64,000 nucleotides of DNA, from the NCBI GenBank assembly GCA_029256575.1, contig JAQSXR010000003.1:248001-312000 (forward strand). Direction: 5' to 3'. A program made the position numbers and the translations under genes. The notes under the pieces are model-generated. The model worked only from the letters and a program-made list of their open reading frames with translations, made no database searches and had not been told where the DNA came from. The DNA is from Clostridiales bacterium. GTDB lineage: Bacteria > Bacillota > Clostridia > Lachnospirales > JAQSXR01. Shown here in pieces: positions 27,780 through 35,793 of the stretch (position 1 is the stretch's first letter; each line of letters begins with the position of its first letter).

Positions 27780-28375
27780 TGTTTCCCTCCAAAACTCCAC
27801 CTATTATTTATTTGCTTTTTTATATTATCTACTGTACTATCATTAACGATTTGAAAACAAGAATTCATTTTGTAATATTCTTCATTACTCTGATTATTGA
27901 TTATAGAATCTATTTTTTCTACTGTAAAGCCCCTATTTTCAATCAGTCTTCTTTTTCTAATCTCGATTGGAGCATACACTGACCAAACTTCATCTAAAAA
28001 ATATGTCATGTTCGCTTCAACCAAGCCCTCTGCATCTACCACTATGACTTTATTCTCATCCATTTCTTTTTGTTCACGGATTATACGGAGTATTTCTTCA
28101 CCAATGTATGGTCTTGTCATTGTGTTAAGTGCAGCTCTATTACTTTCACTGCTAAACGCTTTTTTCCCAAGAATGGTCCTATCTATCTCCCTATCATAAC
28201 CAATGATATCATCTCCAAAAAACTCAACTAATCTTTCATAGCTCTTAGTACCCCTTTTGATTACATCATGTCCTATTTTATCAGCTGTAATTATATAGGC
28301 TCCAAAGTCTTCTTTCAAAACATTAGCTACTTCTGATTTACCTGATCCACTTCCACCAATAAGCCCAATTACCAC
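27776..28375 (-). CDS. coaE: Dephospho-CoA kinase
   Basis: Last step of coenzyme A synthesis. P-loop GLIGGSGSGKSEVA at residues 4–17, ADKIGHDV and VVDAEGLVEANM are the conserved CoA-site blocks; RKRRLIENRGF is the lid. 199 residues, normal. It follows polA by 12 bases and overlaps the lipoprotein gene by 4. polA–coaE is a conserved Firmicutes pair. Confidence 0.94.
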   Translation of the reverse strand: MVIGLIGGSGSGKSEVANVLKEDFGAYIITADKIGHDVIKRGTKSYERLVEFFGDDIIGYDREIDRTILGKKAFSSESNRAALNTMTRPYIGEEILRIIREQKEMDENKVIVVDAEGLVEANMTYFLDEVWSVYAPIEIRKRRLIENRGFTVEKIDSIINNQSNEEYYKMNSCFQIVNDSTVDNIKKQINNRWSFGGKQ

Positions 28376-28387
28376 ATTGTCACCCCA

Positions 28388-31024
28388 CTATTTTGTTTCG
28401 TACCAAGTATTCCCGACACTAATATCAATATCTAAAGGCACTTTTAATTGCACTGCATTTTTCATTTCTTCTTCTAAAATTGTTTTAATAATTTCAATTT
28501 CATCCTTATGTGTTTCAATTAGTAGTTCGTCATGAACTTGAAGTATTAATTTTGATTTAAGATTTTCTTTTTCGATTCTTTTTTTGACCTTAATCATAGC
28601 AATCTTCATAATATCAGCAGCTGCTCCTTGTATTGGTGAGTTCATAGCTATTCGTTCACCAAATGAACGTTGCATAAAATTACTAGACTTGAGTTCATTT
28701 ATTGGTCTTCTTCTTCCAAAAAGGGTGATTGAATATCCTGTTTCCTTTGCTAATTCAACCGCTTCATCTAAGAATGCTTTGATCATAGGATAGGTCTTAA
28801 AATATTGATTAATATATTTTTCAGCTTCTTTTCTAGTAATGCTTAGATCTTGGCTTAATGAGAATGCTCCAATTCCATATACAATTCCAAAGTTAACAGC
28901 TTTCGCATCTCTTCTTTGTTGAGAGGTTACCTCTTCAAGTGGAGTATTAAATACTTGAGAAGCAGTAAGTCTATGAATATCATCTTCATGTCTATAAGCT
29001 TCAATTAAGGTTTCATCACTAGAAATATGTGCCAACACTCTCAATTCAATTTGTGAATAATCAGCATCTACGAAAATATAATCATTTTCCGGAACAAATA
29101 CCTTACGAATCAAACGTCCCAGTTCTAATCGTATCGGAATATTTTGCAAATTAGGCTCTGTACTACTAATTCTACCCGTCGCTGCTATCGTTTGATTAAA
29201 AGTTCCGTGAATTCTACTGTCTTCAGGATTAATATAATTTGCAAGTCCATCTGCATAAGTAGATTTGAGTTTTGTAAGTTGTCTATATTCCATAATATTA
29301 GGGATTATTATATGTTTATCAAATAGTTTCTCTAATACTTCTTGGTTAGTTGAGAATCCAGTTTTCGTTTTCTTACCTGATTGTAATTGAAGTTTTTCGA
29401 ATAAAATATCCCCTAGTTGTTTTGGAGAGTTAATATTAAACTTCTCTCCGGCTAGTTCATAGATAATCTTTTCTAATTCAAGAATTCTTTCATTCAAACT
29501 ATTCGAGTACTCTTTGAGTGCTCCTGCATCTACCTTTATTCCTTGTTTCTCCATATAGTCCAATACAAATACTAATGGCATTTCAATATCCTGAAAGAGA
29601 TCAAGCATTTTTGATTCTTCAAGTCTATTATGAAGTACAAAATATGTTTTATAGATTACATCAATCACATTTGCATAGTAGTCTTCACTAACACTAATAT
29701 CCATCAATGATTCAAGTGGAGTTTTGCCTAATAACTCCTCTTTTGATTGAATGATTAAGTCTAAATAATCTCTGGCTAATTCATCATATTTATAAGCATC
29801 CTTATTTGGATTAATTAAATATGCAGCAATATTCGAGTCAAATATACTATCTCTATCTTTTACATCAACAAATTTCATTTGATTCTTAAGCTCAAGAGTA
29901 ACTATATTCTTCGCCAAATTATAAATTTCTTCACTCGCAGTTTTGATATTATTTTTAGATATAACATCATTTTTAATCACTACATAAGCTTCATTCTCTT
30001 TTATGCAAACTGCTACCGCATCTATTTCATAATTTGTAAATACTTTGATTGCAACAACTGGTGCTAATTTAGCTTTCGTTATCATAAGATCTAAATCCTG
30101 TAAATTAGTAATAGATATAACCTTAAATGATACTTCTTCTTTCGGTTTAGCAACTGCTACATTAACTCTTTTTAATAAATTCTTTAATTCTAATCGCTTA
30201 AATATATCATATACATTCTCATCAAATTCGTCCGAATAACTTGTCTCAGATAAAGTTCCTGGTATTTCACAATCCAATTTAATCGTGGCTAATTCTTTAC
30301 TAAGAAGTGCTATATCATACTCTGCTTTAAGTTTTTCAGCAGCTTTTTTTGGCATTAATTCTTCAATATTTTTATATGCATTTTCAATTGATTCATATTG
30401 GCTAATAATCTTAGCTGCTGTTTTCTCTCCAATACCCGATACCCCTGGAATATTGTCTGAAGGATCACCCATTAAACCTTTTAAGTCTATAAACTGTATT
30501 GGAGTTACTCCATATTTATCGAATACATCTTTTGCATAATAATCTTCTACCTCAGTACCTGTACTTTTCGTTTTTGGAATTCTAATCTTTATAATATCGG
30601 TAGCAAGTTGTAATAAGTCTTTATCTCCTGATATTACTGATACATCGAAACCTTCCTTCTCAGCTTGCTTTGCTAGAGTTCCTAAAATATCATCAGCTTC
30701 ATACCCTTCAATTCCATACATCTTAATCTTCATAGCTTGTAATACTTCTTTGATTATTGGAACCTGTTCTCTAAGTTCGTCAGGCATTGATTTACGAGTA
30801 CCTTTGTATTCTTTGAACTTAAGATGTCTAAAAGTTGGTGCCTTTAAATCAAATGCTATTGCTAGATTTGTAGGTTTTTCTTCATCTAATATCTTAAATA
30901 GTATATTTAAAAAGCCATATACAGCATTTGTATGAAGTCCTTCTGAATTTGACAATAAAGGAAGTCCATAAAAAGCTCTGTTTAATATGCTATTTCCATC
31001 TACTAAAACGATTTTATTTTTCAT
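28388..31024 (-). CDS. polA: DNA polymerase I
   Basis: 878 residues. The 5'-nuclease covers 1–290 (LVDGNSILNRAFYG, YEADDILGTLA, GDKDLLQL, GVSGIGEKTA). A 3'-5' exonuclease-like domain (about 300–470) lacks the DEDD metal residues, as in Bacillus. The polymerase has motif A DYSQIELRVLAH, motif B RRDAKAVNFGIVYG and motif C LQVHDEL. The ATG at 31024 follows AAGGGGC; the track start is 19 codons upstream. No proofreading is expected. Confidence 0.96.
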   Translation of the reverse strand: MKNKIVLVDGNSILNRAFYGLPLLSNSEGLHTNAVYGFLNILFKILDEEKPTNLAIAFDLKAPTFRHLKFKEYKGTRKSMPDELREQVPIIKEVLQAMKIKMYGIEGYEADDILGTLAKQAEKEGFDVSVISGDKDLLQLATDIIKIRIPKTKSTGTEVEDYYAKDVFDKYGVTPIQFIDLKGLMGDPSDNIPGVSGIGEKTAAKIISQYESIENAYKNIEELMPKKAAEKLKAEYDIALLSKELATIKLDCEIPGTLSETSYSDEFDENVYDIFKRLELKNLLKRVNVAVAKPKEEVSFKVISITNLQDLDLMITKAKLAPVVAIKVFTNYEIDAVAVCIKENEAYVVIKNDVISKNNIKTASEEIYNLAKNIVTLELKNQMKFVDVKDRDSIFDSNIAAYLINPNKDAYKYDELARDYLDLIIQSKEELLGKTPLESLMDISVSEDYYANVIDVIYKTYFVLHNRLEESKMLDLFQDIEMPLVFVLDYMEKQGIKVDAGALKEYSNSLNERILELEKIIYELAGEKFNINSPKQLGDILFEKLQLQSGKKTKTGFSTNQEVLEKLFDKHIIIPNIMEYRQLTKLKSTYADGLANYINPEDSRIHGTFNQTIAATGRISSTEPNLQNIPIRLELGRLIRKVFVPENDYIFVDADYSQIELRVLAHISSDETLIEAYRHEDDIHRLTASQVFNTPLEEVTSQQRRDAKAVNFGIVYGIGAFSLSQDLSITRKEAEKYINQYFKTYPMIKAFLDEAVELAKETGYSITLFGRRRPINELKSSNFMQRSFGERIAMNSPIQGAAADIMKIAMIKVKKRIEKENLKSKLILQVHDELLIETHKDEIEIIKTILEEEMKNAVQLKVPLDIDISVGNTWYETK

Positions 31025-31057
31025 TTGGTTGCCCCTTGTATCCTTATTTTGACAATA

Positions 31058-31092
31058 AAATAGGAATTGATATGAAATCAACTCCTATTTAA
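31058..31092 (-). terminator. Hairpin between the anti-sigma gene and polA
   Basis: AAATAGGAGTTGATTT and ATATCAATTCCTATTTT pair and end in TTTTATTG on the minus strand. It lies about 30 bases after the anti-sigma stop codon. Confidence 0.65.
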
Positions 31093-31122
31093 TATATCAT
31101 ATTATAGAAATATTATCAATTT

Positions 31123-31938
31123 TTAATGTCTAATCCTGTTAAAGAAAACCGCTGCTAAAATACAAGACAGTAAAATCATAGATACTCCAACAAATACTCC
31201 ATAAGAGTTCTTAGAATTATTATCCTTATCTGTACTTTCTAATAATATTTCGGCTTTTTCATCAGAATCATTTATTTCATTCTGCTCTATTTCACTTCCC
31301 TCTTTTGATTCAGTGGTAGTTCTCGTATCTGCAGTATTAGTACCATCTTCTGAATCTGTATTTTCTGCAGTAGCATCAATTCCTTCCACAGTTTCCTCTG
31401 AGGTAAATTCCACGATTGGAGATGCAGCTATCCCATCTGATTTCGTGTCGGTATTATCCATGTCTTTACTAGCTAAACTCATTTCGGGTGCAGTTTCCTT
31501 CTGAGTATCTAAAGTTGTATCTTCACTCTGAACTTCGTCCGTCGCAACTCCAGAAATACTTTTCTGGAAATCTGATTTTGTGTCAGGATCACTATTTCCA
31601 AAATTCGTATATACTTCTAATGCTATAAAGCACATTAGTATTGCAACCGCAGCTGATAAATATCTCTTTATTACTACTATTTTATTGTGCTTATTTATAG
31701 ATTTTTCGCTTGTTCGAATTTTCTCCATTAATGTTTGATGAAAATTTTCTGGTACATCTAAGTTTGATTCTAATTGCTTACATCCATTAAGTAGAGAATA
31801 ATATATTTCTAATTCTTCTTTACATTGCTGACATTCGTTTATGTGCTTTAAGAAGTCTTCTAATTCTTTATCTTTTAAATCGTTATCAATAAATTGAAGA
31901 ATCTTATCTTGTTTATCTTGTATTTCTTTGCAAGACAT
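31123..31938 (-). CDS. Zinc-finger anti-sigma factor, membrane-anchored
   Basis: 271 residues. The N-terminal zf-HC2 motif HINECQQC (about 32–39) is the ZAS domain that binds the sigma factor. A membrane helix follows at about 85–105 (YLSAAVAILMCFIALEVY). Then comes an acidic Ser/Thr-rich outer region (about 110–235) and a second hydrophobic segment near the C-terminus (VFVGVSMILLSCILAAVFF). It lies downstream of the ECF sigma gene and should sequester it until a cell-envelope signal releases it. Confidence 0.87.
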   Translation of the reverse strand: MSCKEIQDKQDKILQFIDNDLKDKELEDFLKHINECQQCKEELEIYYSLLNGCKQLESNLDVPENFHQTLMEKIRTSEKSINKHNKIVVIKRYLSAAVAILMCFIALEVYTNFGNSDPDTKSDFQKSISGVATDEVQSEDTTLDTQKETAPEMSLASKDMDNTDTKSDGIAASPIVEFTSEETVEGIDATAENTDSEDGTNTADTRTTTESKEGSEIEQNEINDSDEKAEILLESTDKDNNSKNSYGVFVGVSMILLSCILAAVFFNRIRH

Positions 31939-32020
31939 AATGTTTGCCTCCTTCTATATAAATACAAAATAAATACGATACTTATTTGTATTCATAACCT
32001 TTATCACTTCATTAGACGGT

Positions 32021-32605
32021 TTATGTTTTATTTTGTTCCACTTTTTCTAAATATATTTCTTTTAAATTCGACCTTGCTCTTGAAATCCTTGATTTAACTG
32101 TTCCTAGTGAACAATCCAATATATCTGCGATTTCATCATAAGAGTAACCCTTAATATCCCGCAAAGTTAATACAATCCGATGTTCTTCCTTTAATTTCTT
32201 AATCGAATCGATTAAATCTTGATTTCGCTCTTTTATTAATACTTGATCCTCTGGTGTCGGTGAAGTATCTTCAAATTGCTTCTGAACTTCTCCATCTCCA
32301 ACACTTACCATTTGATCAATATATTCAGTTTCTTTATTTTTTCGTTTTCTAATTTCGTCAATTGTTGTATTTACCGTAATTCTATGTATCCAAGTCGAAA
32401 ATTTAGCAGTGAAATTAAAAGTTGAAATTGATTGATATACTTTAATGAATACCTCTTGTGCAATATCATAGGCATCCTGTTCATTTCTTAGCATAGAAAA
32501 CGCGAGGTTAAAAACTAATTTTTCGTATTTGTATACTAATTTTTCAAAGGCATCCACATTTCCCTTTTGTGCTTTCTTAATTAAGTTATCTTCCAAATCT
32601 ATCAC
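32021..32605 (-). CDS. ECF-type RNA polymerase sigma factor
   Basis: Sigma-70 region 2 (AFEKLVYKYEKLVFNLAFSMLRNEQDAYDIAQEVFIKVY) and region 4 (LRDIKGYSYDEIADILDCSLGTVKSRISRARSNLKE) are intact with an extended linker (60 residues) between. The track start at 32623 is a GTG within AAAGGAG; the GTG at 32605, spaced 8 bases after AAAGGAG, gives the family start and about 194 residues. Pairs with the downstream anti-sigma gene. Confidence 0.9.
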   Translation of the reverse strand: MIDLEDNLIKKAQKGNVDAFEKLVYKYEKLVFNLAFSMLRNEQDAYDIAQEVFIKVYQSISTFNFTAKFSTWIHRITVNTTIDEIRKRKNKETEYIDQMVSVGDGEVQKQFEDTSPTPEDQVLIKERNQDLIDSIKKLKEEHRIVLTLRDIKGYSYDEIADILDCSLGTVKSRISRARSNLKEIYLEKVEQNKT

Positions 32606-32695
32606 ACCGTCAACTCCTTTCACAGCATTTCCACTGTATTATATCAGTATAAGTACACTTTATCAAGCATTAATAAAATGGTGGAAAATTAGCTA

Positions 32696-32725
32696 TTGAC
32701 AAATCTAGCTACCATATTATATAAT
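32696..32725 (+). promoter_or_regulatory. SigA-type promoter of tRNA-Leu
   Basis: TTGACA (32696–32701), 18 bases, TATAAT (32720–32725): both hexamers perfect, ending 10 bases before the tRNA. Confidence 0.9.
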
Positions 32726-32734
32726 CATTCTTGC

Positions 32735-32817
32735 GCAGGTGTGGCGGAATGGCAGACGCATCAGACTCAAAATCTGACGAGTTCACGCTCGTGTGGGTTC
32801 GAGTCCCACCACCTGCA
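32735..32817 (+). tRNA. tRNA-Leu (CAA anticodon)
   Basis: 83 bases. Acceptor arms GCAGGTG / CACCTGC pair 7 of 7 with discriminator A. The anticodon loop CTCAAAA between TCAGA and TCTGA gives CAA, reading UUG. A long variable arm CGAGTTCACGCTCG marks class II tRNA, and the T arm GTGGGTTCGAGTCCCAC is canonical. The 3' CCA is not encoded. The prophage integrase gene lies just past its 3' end, so this gene is the likely attB. Confidence 0.95.
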
Positions 32818-32901
32818 TTAGTGTTTACAAGGGTTTCAGAATTTGTCGAGGATTCTGGGATTCTTATTTTTTTGTCATCTAAAAAATATCTAAAAAATGA
32901 A

Positions 32902-34044
32902 TTAATTCGCATTAACCTCTAATACACCTCCCATTCTATCAGCCATATTAACTTTTGCTTCATATTGCAAATGTGAATATATATTTGAAGTTGTACTAAT
33001 ATCGGAATGGCCAAGCCATTCTTGAATCTCTTTAAGTGAAAATCCTAGGTTGAGCAATATACTTGCTGATGAATGACGCAAATCATGAAATCGTATATGT
33101 GGCATATTATTAGCTTCTAGTATCGTCTTAAATGAATGAGATATATAATCAGGCTTGAAAGGTTTTCCATTCTCCCATTTACATACATAATCATTATCGA
33201 TATAGCTATTTCCATAGAATAACTTATTTTCACATTGTTCTTTTTTTAGTTTTTTTAGATAAATTTTCATTGAATTATCTAGCGGTAATGTTCTATAACT
33301 AGAACTTGTTTTAGTAGTCTCGTCCTCAAAACTTTTACCACCTACAGAAACAACTGTATTATTAATAACAATTTTATTTTCTTTAAAACAAATAGCACTC
33401 CATTTTAGTCCTAAAACCTCTGATCTCCTTAATCCATAATAACCTGATAATCTAATCACAGCTTTAATCGGATGTCCCTTTGATATATCAAACAGTTTAT
33501 TTAGTTGGCTCATATCAAAGTATTTAGCAATATACTTTTGCTTTTTAGGTAGAATGACATAATCAGACGGATTTTTATTAATTAACCCGCACATTACAGC
33601 GTAATCTAAAGCTTTGTGTATATTTGCATGTCGTTTAGATATTGTGTTGCCAGACATACCTTTTTCATTAAATAAGTGATTATAATATTCTTGTATTTGC
33701 ATATTATTAAGATCAAACAGTTTAATCCTTTTAGCCTTAAAATAAGGTACAATATCTCTCTCTATTACAACTGCATATGAATTATAAGTATTTTCTTTTA
33801 CAGATGGCTTCATAGATTTTAACCACGATATTATGAATTCTGAAAACAACATATCGTTTGTACCTAGCATATCTTTATCATCATACTTCTGCAAATATTC
33901 CTTTAATACCTCTGAAGCTTTCTTCTTGTTTCCCTTAACTTCAAGCCCAGTTGAAATCCACTTTGTTTTCCATTTACCATTTTCATCTTTAAAACTTAAA
34001 ACAATTGAATACTTCCCATTCTTTTCATGTAGACTTCCTGTCAT
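32902..34044 (-). CDS. int: Phage tyrosine integrase
   Basis: 380 residues. N-terminal arm-binding part (1–60), SAM-like core-binding domain (65–160), then the catalytic domain with the first Arg in GLRRSEVLGLKW, HDLRH (HxxR) near residue 321, and Tyr 356 in IYSHLQ with LGHSDISTT before it. All catalytic residues are present. It adjoins the tRNA-Leu 3' end and probably integrates there. It is transcribed toward the tRNA. Confidence 0.95.
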   Translation of the reverse strand: MTGSLHEKNGKYSIVLSFKDENGKWKTKWISTGLEVKGNKKKASEVLKEYLQKYDDKDMLGTNDMLFSEFIISWLKSMKPSVKENTYNSYAVVIERDIVPYFKAKRIKLFDLNNMQIQEYYNHLFNEKGMSGNTISKRHANIHKALDYAVMCGLINKNPSDYVILPKKQKYIAKYFDMSQLNKLFDISKGHPIKAVIRLSGYYGLRRSEVLGLKWSAICFKENKIVINNTVVSVGGKSFEDETTKTSSSYRTLPLDNSMKIYLKKLKKEQCENKLFYGNSYIDNDYVCKWENGKPFKPDYISHSFKTILEANNMPHIRFHDLRHSSASILLNLGFSLKEIQEWLGHSDISTTSNIYSHLQYEAKVNMADRMGGVLEVNAN

Positions 34045-34103
34045 ATTTACTCCCTTCTTGAGTCTACCGTCAAAATCTTACACCAATTATATCATAGGTA
34101 TAA

Positions 34104-34292
34104 CTATTCTGACAGGTACTCGATAACATATTTCTTCGGAATTCTATATTCTCTTCCTACCTTTATATTTTTAATATCTTGGTTTTTAAGTAATCTATAA
34201 ATCAATTTTATACTAACCCCTAACATCTTATGTAATTGATTAACATCTACTACATCTGGATATTCATTAAACATCTTTTCTATAACTCTCAC
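34104..34292 (-). CDS. Excisionase-like helix-turn-helix protein
   Basis: 62 residues of the HTH_17 / MerR-like type: VDVNQLHKMLGVSIKLIYRLLKNQDIKNIKVGREYRIPKKYVIEYL. Such small proteins next to int act as recombination directionality factors. The track start is a GTG at 34292 with AGAAGGG nearby; the ATG six codons in is an alternative. Confidence 0.75.
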   Translation of the reverse strand: MRVIEKMFNEYPDVVDVNQLHKMLGVSIKLIYRLLKNQDIKNIKVGREYRIPKKYVIEYLSE

Positions 34293-34346
34293 CCTTGCCC
34301 TTCTATAATTAATAGTTTATAGTTCCCCTTGCAATCTTTATTGCAA

Positions 34347-34380
34347 TAAAAAAAGTAGAGCAACTTATCACCCTACTTTT
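34347..34380 (-). terminator. Intrinsic terminator between lysis genes and xis/int
   Basis: AAAGTAG and CTACTTT arms on the minus strand, followed by TTTTTTATTGC. It ends late transcription before the integration module. Confidence 0.7.
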
Positions 34381-34497
34381 CGCAACTTTGTATTAATGTA
34401 ATTCCTTTGTGTATCAGTTTCTTCTATATAATAGTACCAATTTCCCATTTATCTTTTTTACAGTTTAATATATTATGATTAAATCGGAGGTGATCTT

Positions 34498-34662
34498 ATC
34501 AGACTCAAACTAATCAAATACGTTTGTAAATATAAACAGTTTTACATTGGTCAAGATGAACGACTGAAAAATGTAACTTATCGTGATATTTTTCGACTCA
34601 GAAAATATGAATTAAAAGAAGTAATCCATGAAATTATGATTCATAATAATTACCCTAATTAA
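34498..34662 (+). CDS. Putative 54-residue protein with ATC start
   Basis: A reading frame of 54 codons too short for the track, on the opposite strand to its neighbours. A near-perfect Shine-Dalgarno GGAGGTGATC lies at ideal distance from an ATC codon (7 bases after GGAGG); there is no ATG, GTG or TTG in that position. The product reads IRLKLIKYVCKYKQFYIGQ and continues basic and amphipathic (RDIFRLRKYELKEVI). ATC is a very rare start, or the ATG has mutated. Function unknown; its place in the int region suggests a phage regulatory protein. Confidence 0.45.
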   Translation: MRLKLIKYVCKYKQFYIGQDERLKNVTYRDIFRLRKYELKEVIHEIMIHNNYPN

Positions 34663-34713
34663 TTTAATACGTTTCAATATTTTTATGTAGTTCTTTAATC
34701 TGTTACTTAGGTT

Positions 34714-35121
34714 TTATTCACCATTATCATCATTATTAATTTGAATTAGAATATCTCTTAGTTTTTTAGGAACTTTGAGACCTAGATTTATAGCATTTTC
34801 TAGTATACTTATACCTTCATTTGAACAATAAAATAATATAGTTGCTGTTCTTACTGCACTACCAGTACCTAAAATATTTACATCAATTATATTCGCTATT
34901 GCAACTAAGATAAATATGAATACTTTTTTGCTAATTCCAATGAATCCTATTTCGCTCGATAATTCTTTACGAGCTATTGCAACTAAAACACCTGTAACAT
35001 AATCTAAAATTACAAATGCTAGTAATGCCCACAATAATCCATCAAAACCACCTAAAATATATCCTAACGCTCCACCTATTGCTACTGCTCCACCTTGTAG
35101 TAGCTTAATTATTTTATCCAT
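34714..35121 (-). CDS. Phage holin (Cp-1 / toxin-secretion family)
   Basis: 135 residues with three or four hydrophobic segments: AVAIGGALGYILGGFDGLLWALLAFVILDYVTG, then KKVFIFILVAIANIIDVNIL and a third containing ATILFYCSNEG. The pattern DYVTGVLVA…SSEIGFIGISKK is characteristic of the phage_holin_4 group. It forms membrane holes for release of lysin. Last gene of the late region, with a terminator upstream and another downstream. Confidence 0.92.
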   Translation of the reverse strand: MDKIIKLLQGGAVAIGGALGYILGGFDGLLWALLAFVILDYVTGVLVAIARKELSSEIGFIGISKKVFIFILVAIANIIDVNILGTGSAVRTATILFYCSNEGISILENAINLGLKVPKKLRDILIQINNDDNGE

Positions 35122-35145
35122 TTTTACCCTTCTTTCTTAATCAAA

Positions 35146-35171
35146 AAAGGACACCATTTAGATGTCCTTGA
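35146..35171 (-). terminator. Intrinsic terminator upstream of the holin
   Basis: GGACATCTAAATGGTGTCC hairpin followed by TTTTTTG on the minus strand. It would end most transcripts from the tail module before the holin. Confidence 0.8.
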
Positions 35172-35203
35172 TTTTATTTACTCCATTATTAAATTTTTCT
35201 TTA

Positions 35204-35314
35204 TTATACAGCCTTATATAAGCCATTAATATTTTTTACCCTACACATAATACCTAAAGCACATAAAAACACCTCTGACGGTTTGCTACAAGGCGTATAA
35301 ACTGCGTTAATCAC
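35204..35314 (-). CDS. Doubtful 36-residue ORF before the holin
   Basis: A GTG-initiated frame of 36 codons with a weak GTGGA upstream reading INAVYTPCSKPSEVFLCALG. It fills the gap between the CD1375-like gene and the terminator. Not recognised; it may be noise. Confidence 0.2.
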   Translation of the reverse strand: MINAVYTPCSKPSEVFLCALGIMCRVKNINGLYKAV

Positions 35315-35350
35315 TCAAAATTCCACTTCACATGAAACACAGATTTGATG

Positions 35351-35488
35351 TTATAATATAGCTTCTTCTTGTGATGCTAGATATTCTGCAACAGGAATAA
35401 TATATTGTTCAGGTAGGCTTTCTAGTGTTCTTTTTTCATTCTTAACTAATACTGCATATACTTTAATCATATAAGCTTTAACTTCCAT
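35351..35488 (-). CDS. CD1375-like / XkdX-like small phage protein, 45 residues
   Basis: Too short for the track. The ATG at 35488 follows GGAGGTGTATAGAAT, which overlaps the stop of the preceding gene. The product MEVKAYMIKVYAVLVKNEKR continues to ASQEEAIL and resembles the short conserved proteins encoded at the end of Clostridia phage tail operons (MIKVYAxLV pattern). Role unknown, perhaps baseplate associated. Confidence 0.7.
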   Translation of the reverse strand: MEVKAYMIKVYAVLVKNEKRTLESLPEQYIIPVAEYLASQEEAIL

Positions 35489-35491
35489 ATT

Positions 35492-35758
35492 CTATACACC
35501 TCCCTCTGATATACTTGCAATAGCTTCTAATGCCACAGTTACCATTTCTTCATTCGCTATCATTTGCTCTCTTAATATTTCAATCTCAGTTTTTGGGATT
35601 GGTGCAAAGAGAGGAGTGTTTGATGTTAAGTCAACTCCATTAAATTGTTGTCCTATTGGTATTTCAAACTCGATTGTTTTTAACTCACCAACTGGAACTT
35701 GTACATCTCCAGTAGCTTGAAAAAATATCTTTCCTTCTGAATCGTAAATCACTATCAT
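35492..35758 (-). CDS. Small phage tail-end protein, 88 residues
   Basis: Starts MIVIYDSEGKIFFQATGDVQVPVG, a beta-rich fold, and ends in a helix (ILREQMIANEEMVTVALEAI). Similar proteins sit between fibre and CD1375-like genes in Clostridia siphophages. Function unknown. Preceded by GGAGGAG. Confidence 0.65.
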   Translation of the reverse strand: MIVIYDSEGKIFFQATGDVQVPVGELKTIEFEIPIGQQFNGVDLTSNTPLFAPIPKTEIEILREQMIANEEMVTVALEAIASISEGGV

Positions 35759-35793
35759 AATTTATCTCCTCCTAATATATTTTTATGGTGGTA

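Noticed and set aside
32709-32922. ORFs of 67 and 63 residues on both strands over the tRNA
   Set aside because: They are shadows of the tRNA-Leu gene and its flank.
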